Positions 23,451-31,907 of a stretch of DNA of 64,000 nucleotides are shown here, piece after piece. Numbering within the stretch: position 1 is the first letter of the stretch; each line of letters begins with the position of its first letter. Position numbers and translations under genes: made by a program. This stretch comes from Ruminococcaceae bacterium YAD3003. Its GTDB lineage: Bacteria > Bacillota > Clostridia > Saccharofermentanales > Saccharofermentanaceae. The notes below the pieces were generated by a model. It saw nothing but the letters and a program-made list of their open reading frames with translations, made no database searches and was not told the origin of the DNA. The stretch is from positions 62,001-126,000 of the forward strand of contig FNPA01000007.1 of assembly GCA_900107185.1 (NCBI GenBank). The letters are read 5' to 3'.

Positions 23451-23514
23451 AATAGTTACCTGATTTCAAGCATTATAACACGCTGGGCATGGGCAAATGG
23501 TTCTTTCCTGACTA

Positions 23515-23579
23515 TTGACAACCCCACGGCCATAAATTAAAATGAAACTACTTTCATTAAATGAATATTGTTTCATTTT
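23515..23579 (+). promoter_or_regulatory. Promoter and nested-palindrome operator of the TetR operon
   Basis: TTGACA (23515-23520), 17-bp spacer, TAAAAT (23538-23543). Overlapping the -10 is a 41-bp symmetrical block at 23539-23579: outer arms AAAATGAAAC and GTTTCATTTT (perfect), inner arms TTCATT and AATGAA around a central A. This is a likely binding site for two TetR dimers, giving autorepression. Confidence 0.75.
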
Positions 23580-23599
23580 AAGCAAAGGAGATAAACCAA

Positions 23600-24268
23600 A
23601 TGCCTAAGGTTACTGAAGAATATATGGAGAGCAAGCGCAGGATGATCGTTGATGCATGCTATCAGGTGTGCCTTAGAAAGCCTGTTGAGATGGTAACGAT
23701 ATCAGATGTCATAGCTGAGACAGGCATGAGTCAGGGCGCCATTTACCGCTACTATAACGGGCTTGACGATATACTTTCCGATATAACCTCAAGGATGCGT
23801 GCCGAGTACAATATGATCGGAGCATTTGAGGAGATCATCTCCAACAAGGATGCTTCACTCGAAGAATTGACTTATCAGGTCTGCGATTGCCTGGCAGAGA
23901 CCATGGAAAGCCACCTGATGGACATACAGAAGATCAACTTCGATTTCGGCGTTCTCGCAATAAACGAACCTGAACGCGCAGCTAAGATCCTGTCAGACAC
24001 CAAGGGACCGGGCAATCTGGACTATTTAAAAACGAAAGCCCTGCCCCGCCTGATCAAGGAAGCTTATACGAACGGCTATAAACCCATAGCCGCACCGGAA
24101 GACATCGGACTGTTTGTTTCCGCTTCTTATTCCGGCATTGAAAAACTCTGCATCTTGTCAGCCTGCTATGGAACAGGTGATCCGAATATGAAGGCAGAAC
24201 CCAAAAAACTTTTCAGGACCCTTGCTGACTCAATGATTCTTTTACTCGGAGGAAAAACAAATGCTTAA
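23600..24268 (+). CDS. TetR-family transcriptional regulator
   Basis: DNA-binding repressor of 222 residues. The N-terminal helix-turn-helix spans about 30-52 (VTISDVIAETGMSQGAIYRYY), followed by a helical ligand domain. It starts at ATG 23600 with AAAGGAG upstream, is preceded by a nested palindrome, and its end overlaps the hydrolase gene by 8 bp, so it probably controls that gene in response to the hydrolase substrate or product. The MBL gene is divergent and may share control. Confidence 0.9.
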   Translation: MPKVTEEYMESKRRMIVDACYQVCLRKPVEMVTISDVIAETGMSQGAIYRYYNGLDDILSDITSRMRAEYNMIGAFEEIISNKDASLEELTYQVCDCLAETMESHLMDIQKINFDFGVLAINEPERAAKILSDTKGPGNLDYLKTKALPRLIKEAYTNGYKPIAAPEDIGLFVSASYSGIEKLCILSACYGTGDPNMKAEPKKLFRTLADSMILLLGGKTNA

Positions 24269-25391
24269 CATTCCCTCACCGACAGGCGAATATGCAGTAG
24301 GAACTTTTACACATACGATTTATACAGACAGAGAAGAAATACTCGCTCCCGGCTCAAAGAGAGTCGTGCCCGTAAGGGTATACTACCCTGTCACCAAAGA
24401 ATCAGTTGAGGGCATGAGCAAGGCAAAATACATGTCCAGAGAGATGGCAGAAGCCCTCAAGAAATCTATGCATGCACCAATCAATTACGATAAGAGCGAT
24501 GCTGCAGGAGAAAACGTCTCCAACTGCTATGAGAACGCACCTGCGATCGATGGAAAGAGGTTTCCTCTGATAATGTTCAATCACGGACTCTCATCATTCA
24601 GAGAAGCTAATTCATTTCTCTGCATTGAACTCGCATCACACGGATATGTTGTAATTGTTGTAACTCACCCCTACGATTCCGCATTAACGGAATTGGATGA
24701 CGGAACTAAGATCGCCATGCACAAAAATTCTACCAAGAAGCAGTATGAGCCTTTCCTTCCCGGCGCATTCAGCGTACTAAAACTTACAGCTACAAAAGGC
24801 ACTGACAAAGAACTCGCAGATAAGTTTGATGTCATTCAGAATAAATACTGTAAGTACATTCAATCCAGGGTTGATGAGTGGATGAAAGATACTTTATCTG
24901 CAGTTGACTATGCGAAAGAAAACCTTAATAACATCATCGACTTTTCATACGGCATCGGTGCAACAGGACATTCTTTGGGAGGAGCAACTGCTTATATGCT
25001 CTGTCTCTACAACAACGATTTCGTGTGTGGTGCCAATCTTGACGGCGCACTCTTCGGCAACAACAAAGACAAGATCTTAAGAAAACCTTTCGCGCAGTTT
25101 AGCTGCAAAACTAATCTAAAGGCAGAGACCAGACCTTATATCGATCACACAAAACCGGTATTCGGCGTACTGTTTCAAAAGATGCAGCACATCTCTTTTT
25201 CCGACATGAAGCACATGATCCCGATCAAAGCTATAGTCGGAAAACTCGATCCTGATCTGGCGCACGAGTATGTCTGTAAGATTCATCTGGAACTCTTCGA
25301 TTCATACCTTAAGAAAACTAAAGATCATCCCGAGCTTAAGGGCTGTGAGATGATCACGATAAAAGAATATCAGCCTGATACAGCAGAGTAA
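24261..25391 (+). CDS. Alpha/beta hydrolase (PAF acetylhydrolase-like)
   Basis: Serine hydrolase of 376 residues. The nucleophile elbow GHSLGG lies in GATGHSLGGATAYML (near 234), preceded by FNHGLSSFREANSF with the oxyanion-hole segment and followed by NLDGALFG. The beginning (SPTGEYAVGTFTHTIYTD) matches the platelet-activating-factor acetylhydrolase II family, which hydrolyses short acyl esters of lipids. No signal peptide, so cytoplasmic. Co-transcribed with the TetR gene (8-bp overlap). Natural substrate unknown. Confidence 0.85.
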   Translation: MLNIPSPTGEYAVGTFTHTIYTDREEILAPGSKRVVPVRVYYPVTKESVEGMSKAKYMSREMAEALKKSMHAPINYDKSDAAGENVSNCYENAPAIDGKRFPLIMFNHGLSSFREANSFLCIELASHGYVVIVVTHPYDSALTELDDGTKIAMHKNSTKKQYEPFLPGAFSVLKLTATKGTDKELADKFDVIQNKYCKYIQSRVDEWMKDTLSAVDYAKENLNNIIDFSYGIGATGHSLGGATAYMLCLYNNDFVCGANLDGALFGNNKDKILRKPFAQFSCKTNLKAETRPYIDHTKPVFGVLFQKMQHISFSDMKHMIPIKAIVGKLDPDLAHEYVCKIHLELFDSYLKKTKDHPELKGCEMITIKEYQPDTAE

Positions 25392-25394
25392 TTA

Positions 25395-27776
25395 TCAGTT
25401 TGAATCAGGAAGGAATTCCATGATCTCATCGTCATCTCCGGAATCGGAATCAGCATCCGAACCCAAAGACTTGATTGCATTAACTGCATCTTCGTATTTT
25501 TGCATCATGGAATCGTGTTCATAACGGATCGTATTGCCGTCTCCTGCATTGGCAGCAGCCTCTAATTTAGCTGCCTGCTCTGAGAGAGCCAGCGCACCGA
25601 TCATCTTCGATGTGCTCTTAAGTGAGTGGACATGAATTGCGTATGTCTTCCAGTCAGATTCAGAGAAGCTCTTCTTCAAAACGGCTTCTCTCTCGATCTT
25701 TGAGTGAGCATATTCATTTAGCATTGAACGGTAAAAAGCTTCGTCGTTCTGGCAGTAAGGAAGACCAATCTTAGGATCAATTCCTGCTGAAACAAGAGAA
25801 CTCAGATCAGCTGATACAGCCACTTCATTGGGAGAGTCTATTTCCTGATCCTGGTCTTCGATAACGCATTCGACTTTTTCCTTCGGCAGGTGCTTAATGA
25901 GCATCTTCTCTAACGCATAACTGTCGATAGGCTTTGTGAGGAAGTCAGTAAATCCTTCGGCCAGATAACGTTCTTTGGCACCTACAACCGCATCAGCTGT
26001 GAGGCAGATAACGGGAGAATCTTTGCTCGCACCGCCTTCGGATTCACGGATAAGATGGAACGCTTCTGTTCCGTCCATCTCAGGCATACGCTGATCCATT
26101 AAGATCAGGTCGTATTTGTTCATCTCTGCCAGAGCGATAGCACCCGGACCGCTGTATGCAGTGTCGATCTTCATATTCGTATTTTTAAGGAGATTAACGA
26201 CAACCGTAAGATTCATCTTTGTATCATCGACGATGAGAATATGTGCATCGGGCGCACGGAAAGATTCTCTGTATACACCTGCGCCTAAAACATTTTCTTC
26301 GAAACGCTTCTGGAAATCTCCTACAGGAACATCTTTTACGATCTTCTGCGGAATCGTTACGGTAAATGTAGAACCCTTACCGTATTCACTCTCAACCGAG
26401 ATGCTTCCGTTCATCATGTCGAGCAGACGCTGGGTAATAGATAATCCCAGACCGGAACCCTGGATTGTGCTGTTACGCTCGATTTCAAGACGCTGGAACA
26501 TATCGAAAAGTTTCTCTCTGTCTTCTGTCTTAATACCAATACCTGTATCACGGACAGAAGCGATAAGTGCGATCATACCGTCAGCCTGCTTCTCACCGCG
26601 AAGTTTAAATCTGATATTTCCATGCTCGGTATACTTAACAGCGTTGTTAAGAATATTCGTAAATATCTGCTTAACGCGCATCTCATCACCAAAGAGTTCA
26701 TCCGGCAAAGTCTCATCAACATCTATAACAAACTCCAAACCCTTATCACGTGCCTTAAACAATGTCATGTTACTCAAGTCATTGAGCATTGAGCTGAGCT
26801 GATAAGGAGATTCCATTAGATCCATCTCACCTGCTTCGATCTTCGAGAAGTCCAGAATATCATTTACGAGTGCGAGAAGATTATGGCCTGCATTCTCCAC
26901 ATCACCTGCGTAGATAACGATATTCTTCATTGCTTCTTTGCGGGCCTGTGTATCGTTATCAGATAATTCCTGCGCTCTTCTTCCCTCTCTTAATATCATC
27001 TCGTTCATGCCGAGAACCGCATTGATCGGTGTTCTGATCTCGTGGGACATGTTCGCAAGGAAATCACTCTTTGCATTGTTTGCACTCTCTGCTCTCGCCT
27101 TCTCCTCAATCAGTTCGCCCTGTGCCTTAACATAAGGCTTAACAATGAGGAATGACAACATAGCAGCAACGAGCTGTGTGAAGATGAGGATGATGATGTA
27201 TGTGATAACTGTTGAACGTGTTTGTGCAGATACCTGATCTTCGAACCACTCAACAGAAAAGTCTGCTGCAACGATACCTACGACCTCGCCATTTGAATTA
27301 TAGACAGGACCATAGGCACTATAAAATTCGCCCCATTCATCTGTATAAGGAGTCTCATCAACGGATGCTGTTCCGTTAGCCGCACTCACACGGGCAGTAG
27401 TATTCTCTGCAACATCGCCATAACCGGCAGGACTTAAGGGGTCTGTATCAAGGATGAAAATAAAACCGCCGTTTCCATCTTCCTTGATTGCGTAAACATA
27501 CTCGAGATCAACATTGTCACGGAAGATGGTCAGTGTATTGTAGACGCTGTTGTATCCCTCGCTCCCGATCTCATCTTCGTTGATGCTCTCGAGGACATCG
27601 CCGCTGACTGAACCTGCAGCACAATTAGCAATATCCAGCATTCGCTGCTGGATAGCCTTGCGGATTCCGATTCTTGCCCTGTAAATGGCTACTGCGCAAA
27701 AGAGGATGCTGGAGATCAAAATGATCGCCTCTACCATCAACAAAACTTTGGTGGAAAGCCTATTTCGAGCCGCCAC
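25395..27776 (-). CDS. Hybrid sensor histidine kinase with receiver and HPt domains
   Basis: Multi-domain signalling protein of 793 residues: membrane helix at about 12-30, an extracytoplasmic Cache-type sensor (about 35-185, with GSEGYNSVYNTLTIF and YSAYGPVYNSNGEVVG), a second helix near 190-210, HisKA LANMSHEIRTPINAVLG (about 240), an insert, HATPase with NILNNAVKYTEHG and GSGLGLSITQRLL, a receiver domain with the acceptor Asp in DLILMDQRMPEMDG, and a C-terminal HPt with HVHSLKSTSKMIGA. This is a full phosphorelay in one chain. It starts at GTG 27776; the GGGGTG ribosome binding site is within a hairpin. The response output is unknown; neighbours make c-di-GMP. Confidence 0.9.
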   Translation of the reverse strand: MAARNRLSTKVLLMVEAIILISSILFCAVAIYRARIGIRKAIQQRMLDIANCAAGSVSGDVLESINEDEIGSEGYNSVYNTLTIFRDNVDLEYVYAIKEDGNGGFIFILDTDPLSPAGYGDVAENTTARVSAANGTASVDETPYTDEWGEFYSAYGPVYNSNGEVVGIVAADFSVEWFEDQVSAQTRSTVITYIIILIFTQLVAAMLSFLIVKPYVKAQGELIEEKARAESANNAKSDFLANMSHEIRTPINAVLGMNEMILREGRRAQELSDNDTQARKEAMKNIVIYAGDVENAGHNLLALVNDILDFSKIEAGEMDLMESPYQLSSMLNDLSNMTLFKARDKGLEFVIDVDETLPDELFGDEMRVKQIFTNILNNAVKYTEHGNIRFKLRGEKQADGMIALIASVRDTGIGIKTEDREKLFDMFQRLEIERNSTIQGSGLGLSITQRLLDMMNGSISVESEYGKGSTFTVTIPQKIVKDVPVGDFQKRFEENVLGAGVYRESFRAPDAHILIVDDTKMNLTVVVNLLKNTNMKIDTAYSGPGAIALAEMNKYDLILMDQRMPEMDGTEAFHLIRESEGGASKDSPVICLTADAVVGAKERYLAEGFTDFLTKPIDSYALEKMLIKHLPKEKVECVIEDQDQEIDSPNEVAVSADLSSLVSAGIDPKIGLPYCQNDEAFYRSMLNEYAHSKIEREAVLKKSFSESDWKTYAIHVHSLKSTSKMIGALALSEQAAKLEAAANAGDGNTIRYEHDSMMQKYEDAVNAIKSLGSDADSDSGDDDEIMEFLPDSN

Positions 27777-27784
27777 TAAACATG

Positions 27785-27831
27785 CACCCCCATCATGCTA
27801 TTTATTAATAAATAATACATTAATGGGGGTG
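27785..27831 (-). promoter_or_regulatory. Nested inverted repeat containing the hybrid kinase ribosome binding site
   Basis: Outer 9-bp perfect arms CACCCCCAT (27785-27793) and ATGGGGGTG (27823-27831), with an inner 16-bp palindrome TATTTATTAATAAATA (27799-27814). On the minus-strand mRNA the ATGGGGGTG arm holds the putative ribosome binding site 8 bp before the GTG start. No terminator T-run. Confidence 0.6.
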
Positions 27832-27862
27832 TATATAAAATTAACCCTGCAATACAGTTATG

Positions 27863-29356
27863 TTACGATTCGCTTGCGGTTTTCTTCTTAAATGCATCCT
27901 TATTCTCGTACATTAACTTGTCCGCACGCTTAAAAACATCATCAACATTCATGTCTTCAGAAGTGAATTCCGCCATACCTACAGATGCCGAATAACGCTC
28001 CCACGGCTGTGCATTTTCTTTGTGATACGCCTGCTCGAAAACCTTTCGCAATGAATCAACACGCTCGTTTCTGTTCTGATAATCCTCACCGGACAGAATT
28101 GCCACGAACTCGTCACCGCCGATTCTGTATACCGGTGAATGTTTGAATTCTTCACAGATAAGATGTGAGCAGCCCTTGAGGTAAGCATCACCCTGAGCGT
28201 GACCGTAATTATCGTTGATATGCTTCAGACCGTTAGCATCCATCATGACAACTGCAAAAGACGAATAACCCTTGCCGATAGCTTCGTTAATCTCATTTTC
28301 CTTACGGACATAAGCTACTTTGCTGCCGACACCGGTCAGTGCATCTCTATAAGCTTCTTTCCTGATCTCACCGATCTCCTGGTCTTTTTCTTTGATTGCA
28401 ACTTCTGCTTCTTCCTTGACCTGTCTGAATGCCGTTATGTCATTAATGTAATCAACAAGTCTTTCCTGCATTCTCTTAATTGCAGTAAAAATATCACCTA
28501 TCTCGTCATTACTCTTGATACATATGTTGGTTACTCCTGCTTCGACATAATTTTTGCCTGCAGAAGGCGCAAATCTCTTCATGTCAGCTGTGATCTCCTT
28601 CAGGGGATTTACAACAATTTTTCTGACAAAGATAACTGCAAATGCCACAGCGATAACTGTTACCACGAGCGCGCTAATGACCATATATGCAAGGTCTTTA
28701 TATCTCTCGTTCATCATTACACCTATATCAATATCCACGCCGACATGGCAGATGATCGAACCGTCTTCATCATAAAGCGGTTCATACCCTGAACAGAGCC
28801 ATCCCCAGTCACCATGTGAAATAGTTGGCTGAATTGTCTTTGTGTAATCAACGCCCTCGAACTCTTCTTCGCGGTCTTCCCAATATCCGATCATATAGAT
28901 CGGGACATCGTCAGCATCGATGAGATACATATCCTGGAAGCTGCCATCGGGATTACTCTCTTCGCTCCAAACAACGGCATAAAGATATTCGACATCTTCG
29001 AGATTATTTACATAGGTTCTCATCTTCTCACGTTCTTCGATGAACTTATCATAGAGACCCTTTTCTTGAAGATAATCCACAACGATGGATTCATCATCAT
29101 TTTCTTCAGCTTCCATTCTTAATGCCTGATACTCATCAGTCTCAGCAACAGCGCGAAGTTCTTTTAAGAATTCAACATCGACAAGCGTTGAATAGTTGAC
29201 TGCATTATTAATGGTAAGACGCTTATAGTAGGTATTGATCTGGTCAACGTTAATCACATAATTCAATGCACAAACACAACCCGTCGCAAACAAAACGATT
29301 GCGATGACAAACAAATACATCTTCTTGCCAATTGTAAATCTGTTTGTGTTTTCCAT
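27863..29356 (-). CDS. Membrane diguanylate cyclase with Cache and HAMP domains
   Basis: Makes cyclic di-GMP. The 497 residues comprise a helix at 12-30, an extracytoplasmic Cache-like sensor (about 35-225, including TISHGDWGWLCSGYEPLYDEDGS split in two halves of the fold), a second helix near 228-248, HAMP, a short coiled coil and a GGDEF domain (about 330-497) with intact active site RIGGDEFVAIL. The inhibitory RxxD site expected five residues before GGDEF is absent, so product feedback may be weak. It precedes the hybrid kinase on the same strand with 86 bp between and shares a related sensor type with it. Confidence 0.92.
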   Translation of the reverse strand: MENTNRFTIGKKMYLFVIAIVLFATGCVCALNYVINVDQINTYYKRLTINNAVNYSTLVDVEFLKELRAVAETDEYQALRMEAEENDDESIVVDYLQEKGLYDKFIEEREKMRTYVNNLEDVEYLYAVVWSEESNPDGSFQDMYLIDADDVPIYMIGYWEDREEEFEGVDYTKTIQPTISHGDWGWLCSGYEPLYDEDGSIICHVGVDIDIGVMMNERYKDLAYMVISALVVTVIAVAFAVIFVRKIVVNPLKEITADMKRFAPSAGKNYVEAGVTNICIKSNDEIGDIFTAIKRMQERLVDYINDITAFRQVKEEAEVAIKEKDQEIGEIRKEAYRDALTGVGSKVAYVRKENEINEAIGKGYSSFAVVMMDANGLKHINDNYGHAQGDAYLKGCSHLICEEFKHSPVYRIGGDEFVAILSGEDYQNRNERVDSLRKVFEQAYHKENAQPWERYSASVGMAEFTSEDMNVDDVFKRADKLMYENKDAFKKKTASES

Positions 29357-29519
29357 ACCTTTTCACCTTATAAGCCGATTATACTGAACAGCTTTCAACA
29401 CGATATTTCTAAAAATTGAACATTCTTTACACAGTTTGTTTAAAAAAATTAACTTCTAATCAATTCGAAAACGATTACGGCCTTCCGGACAATTACATTT
29501 TAACAAATTCTTTTTACCT

Positions 29520-29548
29520 TTGAAAACAAGTTTTATCTACTCTATAAT
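29520..29548 (+). promoter_or_regulatory. Promoter of the glycosyltransferase-DUF218 gene
   Basis: TTGAAA (29520-29525), 17-bp spacer, TATAAT (29543-29548), giving a leader of about 50 bases. The rest of the divergent region 29357-29519 is AT-rich with nothing else recognised. Confidence 0.7.
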
Positions 29549-29604
29549 AGAAAATGTACAGAAGGTTCCATACTTAAACAGCGCACCGCAATTGGTATTT
29601 ATCT

Positions 29605-31035
29605 ATGAAACAGACTTCTAATATCATTCTCTCCATCATCATCCCGACTTACAATTGTGAGTCATATATTAAAGAGTGTTTAAATTCCGTACTTGATGAC
29701 AATCTGAGCACTGTTGAGATAATCGTTGTAGACGATGGTTCCACTGACGGAACCAAAAATGTTCTCGGCAGTTATGAGAATGTCTACGGGAATCTGAAGA
29801 TCATTTATTCTTCGCACAAAGGCTCGTCCGGCGCACGTAATACCGGGCTCGATAACTGCAGCGGAAAATACGTCGCTTTCTTAGATTGCGATGACACTAT
29901 TAAGTCAGGATTCCTGAGAGAAGGCCTCGAACTGATATCAAAAGGTGCAGGGCTCTACATCTTTGGTATCGAGAGATTGTATCTCACAGGCGAAAAGGAA
30001 CTCTGGAACGTAGCCGATCATGTATACCCCACTGTTTCAGATTTCGCAGATGAATATATCCGCGTAAGGAAACTGCTTATCTATTCAAATTGTAATAAGT
30101 TTTACAGCAAGAAGATCATCGAAGATAATCATCTCCGTTTCGATGAAACGCTCTCATACGGCGAAGACAGATTATTCAATTACAACTACCTCCCGTTTGC
30201 AGGCAGTGTAATAACATCATCTCTCGTTATGCTGAGTTACCATCAGCGCAGCGAAGTCTCAATGTCATCTGCTCATGTTCCGGAATTCTTTAAGAACGTT
30301 GTTGATCTCCACAGAGCAAAGATCAACTGTTTCTGTAATCTGTCCACAGGAACCACAACGGATGAACAGATTGATTTCATTGCATACGATCTGTCCAGAG
30401 AAGTGGAACGCGCAATAGACCGTTTCGATCTATATCCTGAAGAGAAGGCCGAGAATCTGCCCTACATAAACAGACTAGTTTTCGGAAGTGTTCCTGATCT
30501 TAAAAAGCCGATAGACGTTCTTATAGTTCTCGGCAGCAACAACTGTGAATACAGAGTTCAACGCGCATTAGAAGTCGGCCAGCTGCATCCCGGTATTACT
30601 TACATCGTCAGCGGCGGTAATCCGCATATAAGCGAGATGGGTACCGAAGCAGAATTTATGGCTGATTATCTGAAGAAAAACGGTGTGCCCGTCACAGATT
30701 ACATTATCGAGAACAGAGCCCAGAATTCATTCCAGAACCTGACATTCTGTTCGAGCATAGTTGATTCAATAGAGCATGAGAGACCTGCAGGTTCTGAAAA
30801 ACTCCGCGTGGGAATCATCACCGGAGGATTCCATATTCCCAGAACAAGAATGGTACTCGAATCAGTTAACGGTTTCCCTAATGCCGAAGTAGTATTCATA
30901 CCTGCTTACGGCCCTAACACAGCGCCTGACAACTGGTATAAAAATCCCATAGGACGTTCAATCGTATTGTCAGAAATAAGGAAGCTGGCAACTCTTAAGA
31001 AATTCAGGGATTACAAAAAGGGACCGTTCAGATAA
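29605..31035 (+). CDS. Fusion of a family 2 glycosyltransferase and a DUF218/YdcF domain
   Basis: Two domains in one 476-residue chain. N-terminal GT-A transferase (about 1-285): SIIIPTYNCESYIKECLNSVL, VVDDGSTDGT, GSSGARNTGLDNCSGKYVAF and the DxD-like LDCDDT. C-terminal DUF218 domain (about 305-476), same fold as YdcF and the envelope factor ElyC: PIDVLIVLGSNN, YIVSGGNPHISEM, ENRAQNSFQNL and GIITGGFHIPRTRMV. No membrane helices, so likely cytoplasmic. DUF218 proteins are tied to undecaprenyl-linked envelope synthesis, which fits a sugar transferase partner. The start ATG at 29605 has no strong ribosome binding site. The gene stands alone between convergent and divergent neighbours. Confidence 0.85.
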   Translation: MKQTSNIILSIIIPTYNCESYIKECLNSVLDDNLSTVEIIVVDDGSTDGTKNVLGSYENVYGNLKIIYSSHKGSSGARNTGLDNCSGKYVAFLDCDDTIKSGFLREGLELISKGAGLYIFGIERLYLTGEKELWNVADHVYPTVSDFADEYIRVRKLLIYSNCNKFYSKKIIEDNHLRFDETLSYGEDRLFNYNYLPFAGSVITSSLVMLSYHQRSEVSMSSAHVPEFFKNVVDLHRAKINCFCNLSTGTTTDEQIDFIAYDLSREVERAIDRFDLYPEEKAENLPYINRLVFGSVPDLKKPIDVLIVLGSNNCEYRVQRALEVGQLHPGITYIVSGGNPHISEMGTEAEFMADYLKKNGVPVTDYIIENRAQNSFQNLTFCSSIVDSIEHERPAGSEKLRVGIITGGFHIPRTRMVLESVNGFPNAEVVFIPAYGPNTAPDNWYKNPIGRSIVLSEIRKLATLKKFRDYKKGPFR

Positions 31036-31042
31036 ACGGGTT

Positions 31043-31594
31043 TTAATTCAATGACTTAATTGCATCATTGACTATCGCGTCAACATCAGCACCGTAGATA
31101 TCAAGACCTACGGCCCTGATCATCTCGACCTCATTAATTCCATAGAAACTCTGCGCGAGCGCCTTAACATAACCAAAGCCAAACTCTTCGGGTACTAAAG
31201 CACCGCCTGCAGTTGTTACATAGTAGAGTTTCTCAGCCTTACAACGCGGTATAGGCAGACCCTCAGGGCTATATTCAAAAGTTATTCCCAATACATTTAT
31301 CTGCTCAAAATACTGTTTCAGGGCAGCCGGGAAAGACAGATCCCAATAAGGTGCAGCGATAACTATTTTATCCGCCTCAGCGAACTGTCTGGCGAGATCA
31401 AATAACGGATCATTCCAATCAGCTTTTGCGATCAGTGCATCACGCTTTTTAAGGAACTCCTCGTTTGCAACAGGGAAATCGCACTCTTCCAGTTTTACTT
31501 CCACATATTCTTCACCGAGCTTTTTAAGAAGCGCATCAGAGAGCTTAAGCGTTCTGGAATCACTTCGGACACATGCATTAATGAATAGCAGCAA
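31043..31594 (-). CDS. NAD(P)H-dependent FMN oxidoreductase (flavodoxin-like)
   Basis: Flavodoxin-like-fold quinone or azo reductase of about 183 residues. It shows LLFINACVRSDSRT at the phosphate-binding loop, IVIAAPYWDLSFPAALKQYFE (the conserved FMN segment) and YYVTTAGGALVPEEFGFGYVKAL. I favour TTG 31594 as start because GGAGGAG lies seven bp upstream; the frame could open at 31612, overlapping the Dabb gene. It is the last gene of an operon with the EAL and Dabb genes. The substrate is unknown. Confidence 0.85.
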   Translation of the reverse strand: MLLFINACVRSDSRTLKLSDALLKKLGEEYVEVKLEECDFPVANEEFLKKRDALIAKADWNDPLFDLARQFAEADKIVIAAPYWDLSFPAALKQYFEQINVLGITFEYSPEGLPIPRCKAEKLYYVTTAGGALVPEEFGFGYVKALAQSFYGINEVEMIRAVGLDIYGADVDAIVNDAIKSLN

Positions 31595-31598
31595 AGTA

Positions 31599-31907
31599 TT
31601 ACTCCTCCACAACGTAATCGAAGCAGCTTCTGATCTTCACATTAGGTCTTACCTTACCTGTTGCAACTGCCACATGAGCGGGATGACCCGAATAACCCTT
31701 GAGTGCTTCTTCACTCTCGAAAGTTGAATCGAGCATGAGATCGGCATTTGAACTTCCGAGTCCTTCAGTGATTACCTTGATATCAATAAGACCGGGAATC
31801 TGACCCTTAAGGCCCTCAAGACCTTCCTTGATCCCTGCCTTTACTTCGGCCTTCTCTGCTTCTGAGAATTCTTCTTTTAATGTCCAGACGATAATATGCT
31901 TAACCAT
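31599..31907 (-). CDS. Dabb (stress-responsive alpha-beta barrel) protein
   Basis: Small 102-residue ferredoxin-like fold protein of the Dabb family: begins VKHIIVWTLKEEF, followed by a helix of Glu/Lys/Ala and ends HPAHVAVATGKVRPNV...SCFDY. Start ATG 31907 with GGAGGA upstream; the ATG overlaps the EAL gene stop (ATGGTTAA, 8 bp). Family members range from polyketide cyclases to stress proteins; role here unknown. Confidence 0.85.
   Translation of the reverse strand: MVKHIIVWTLKEEFSEAEKAEVKAGIKEGLEGLKGQIPGLIDIKVITEGLGSSNADLMLDSTFESEEALKGYSGHPAHVAVATGKVRPNVKIRSCFDYVVEE

Noticed and set aside
26116-26802. 228-codon open frame on the plus strand
   Set aside because: Antisense to the hybrid kinase ATPase and receiver region; composition is that of a reverse-strand shadow.
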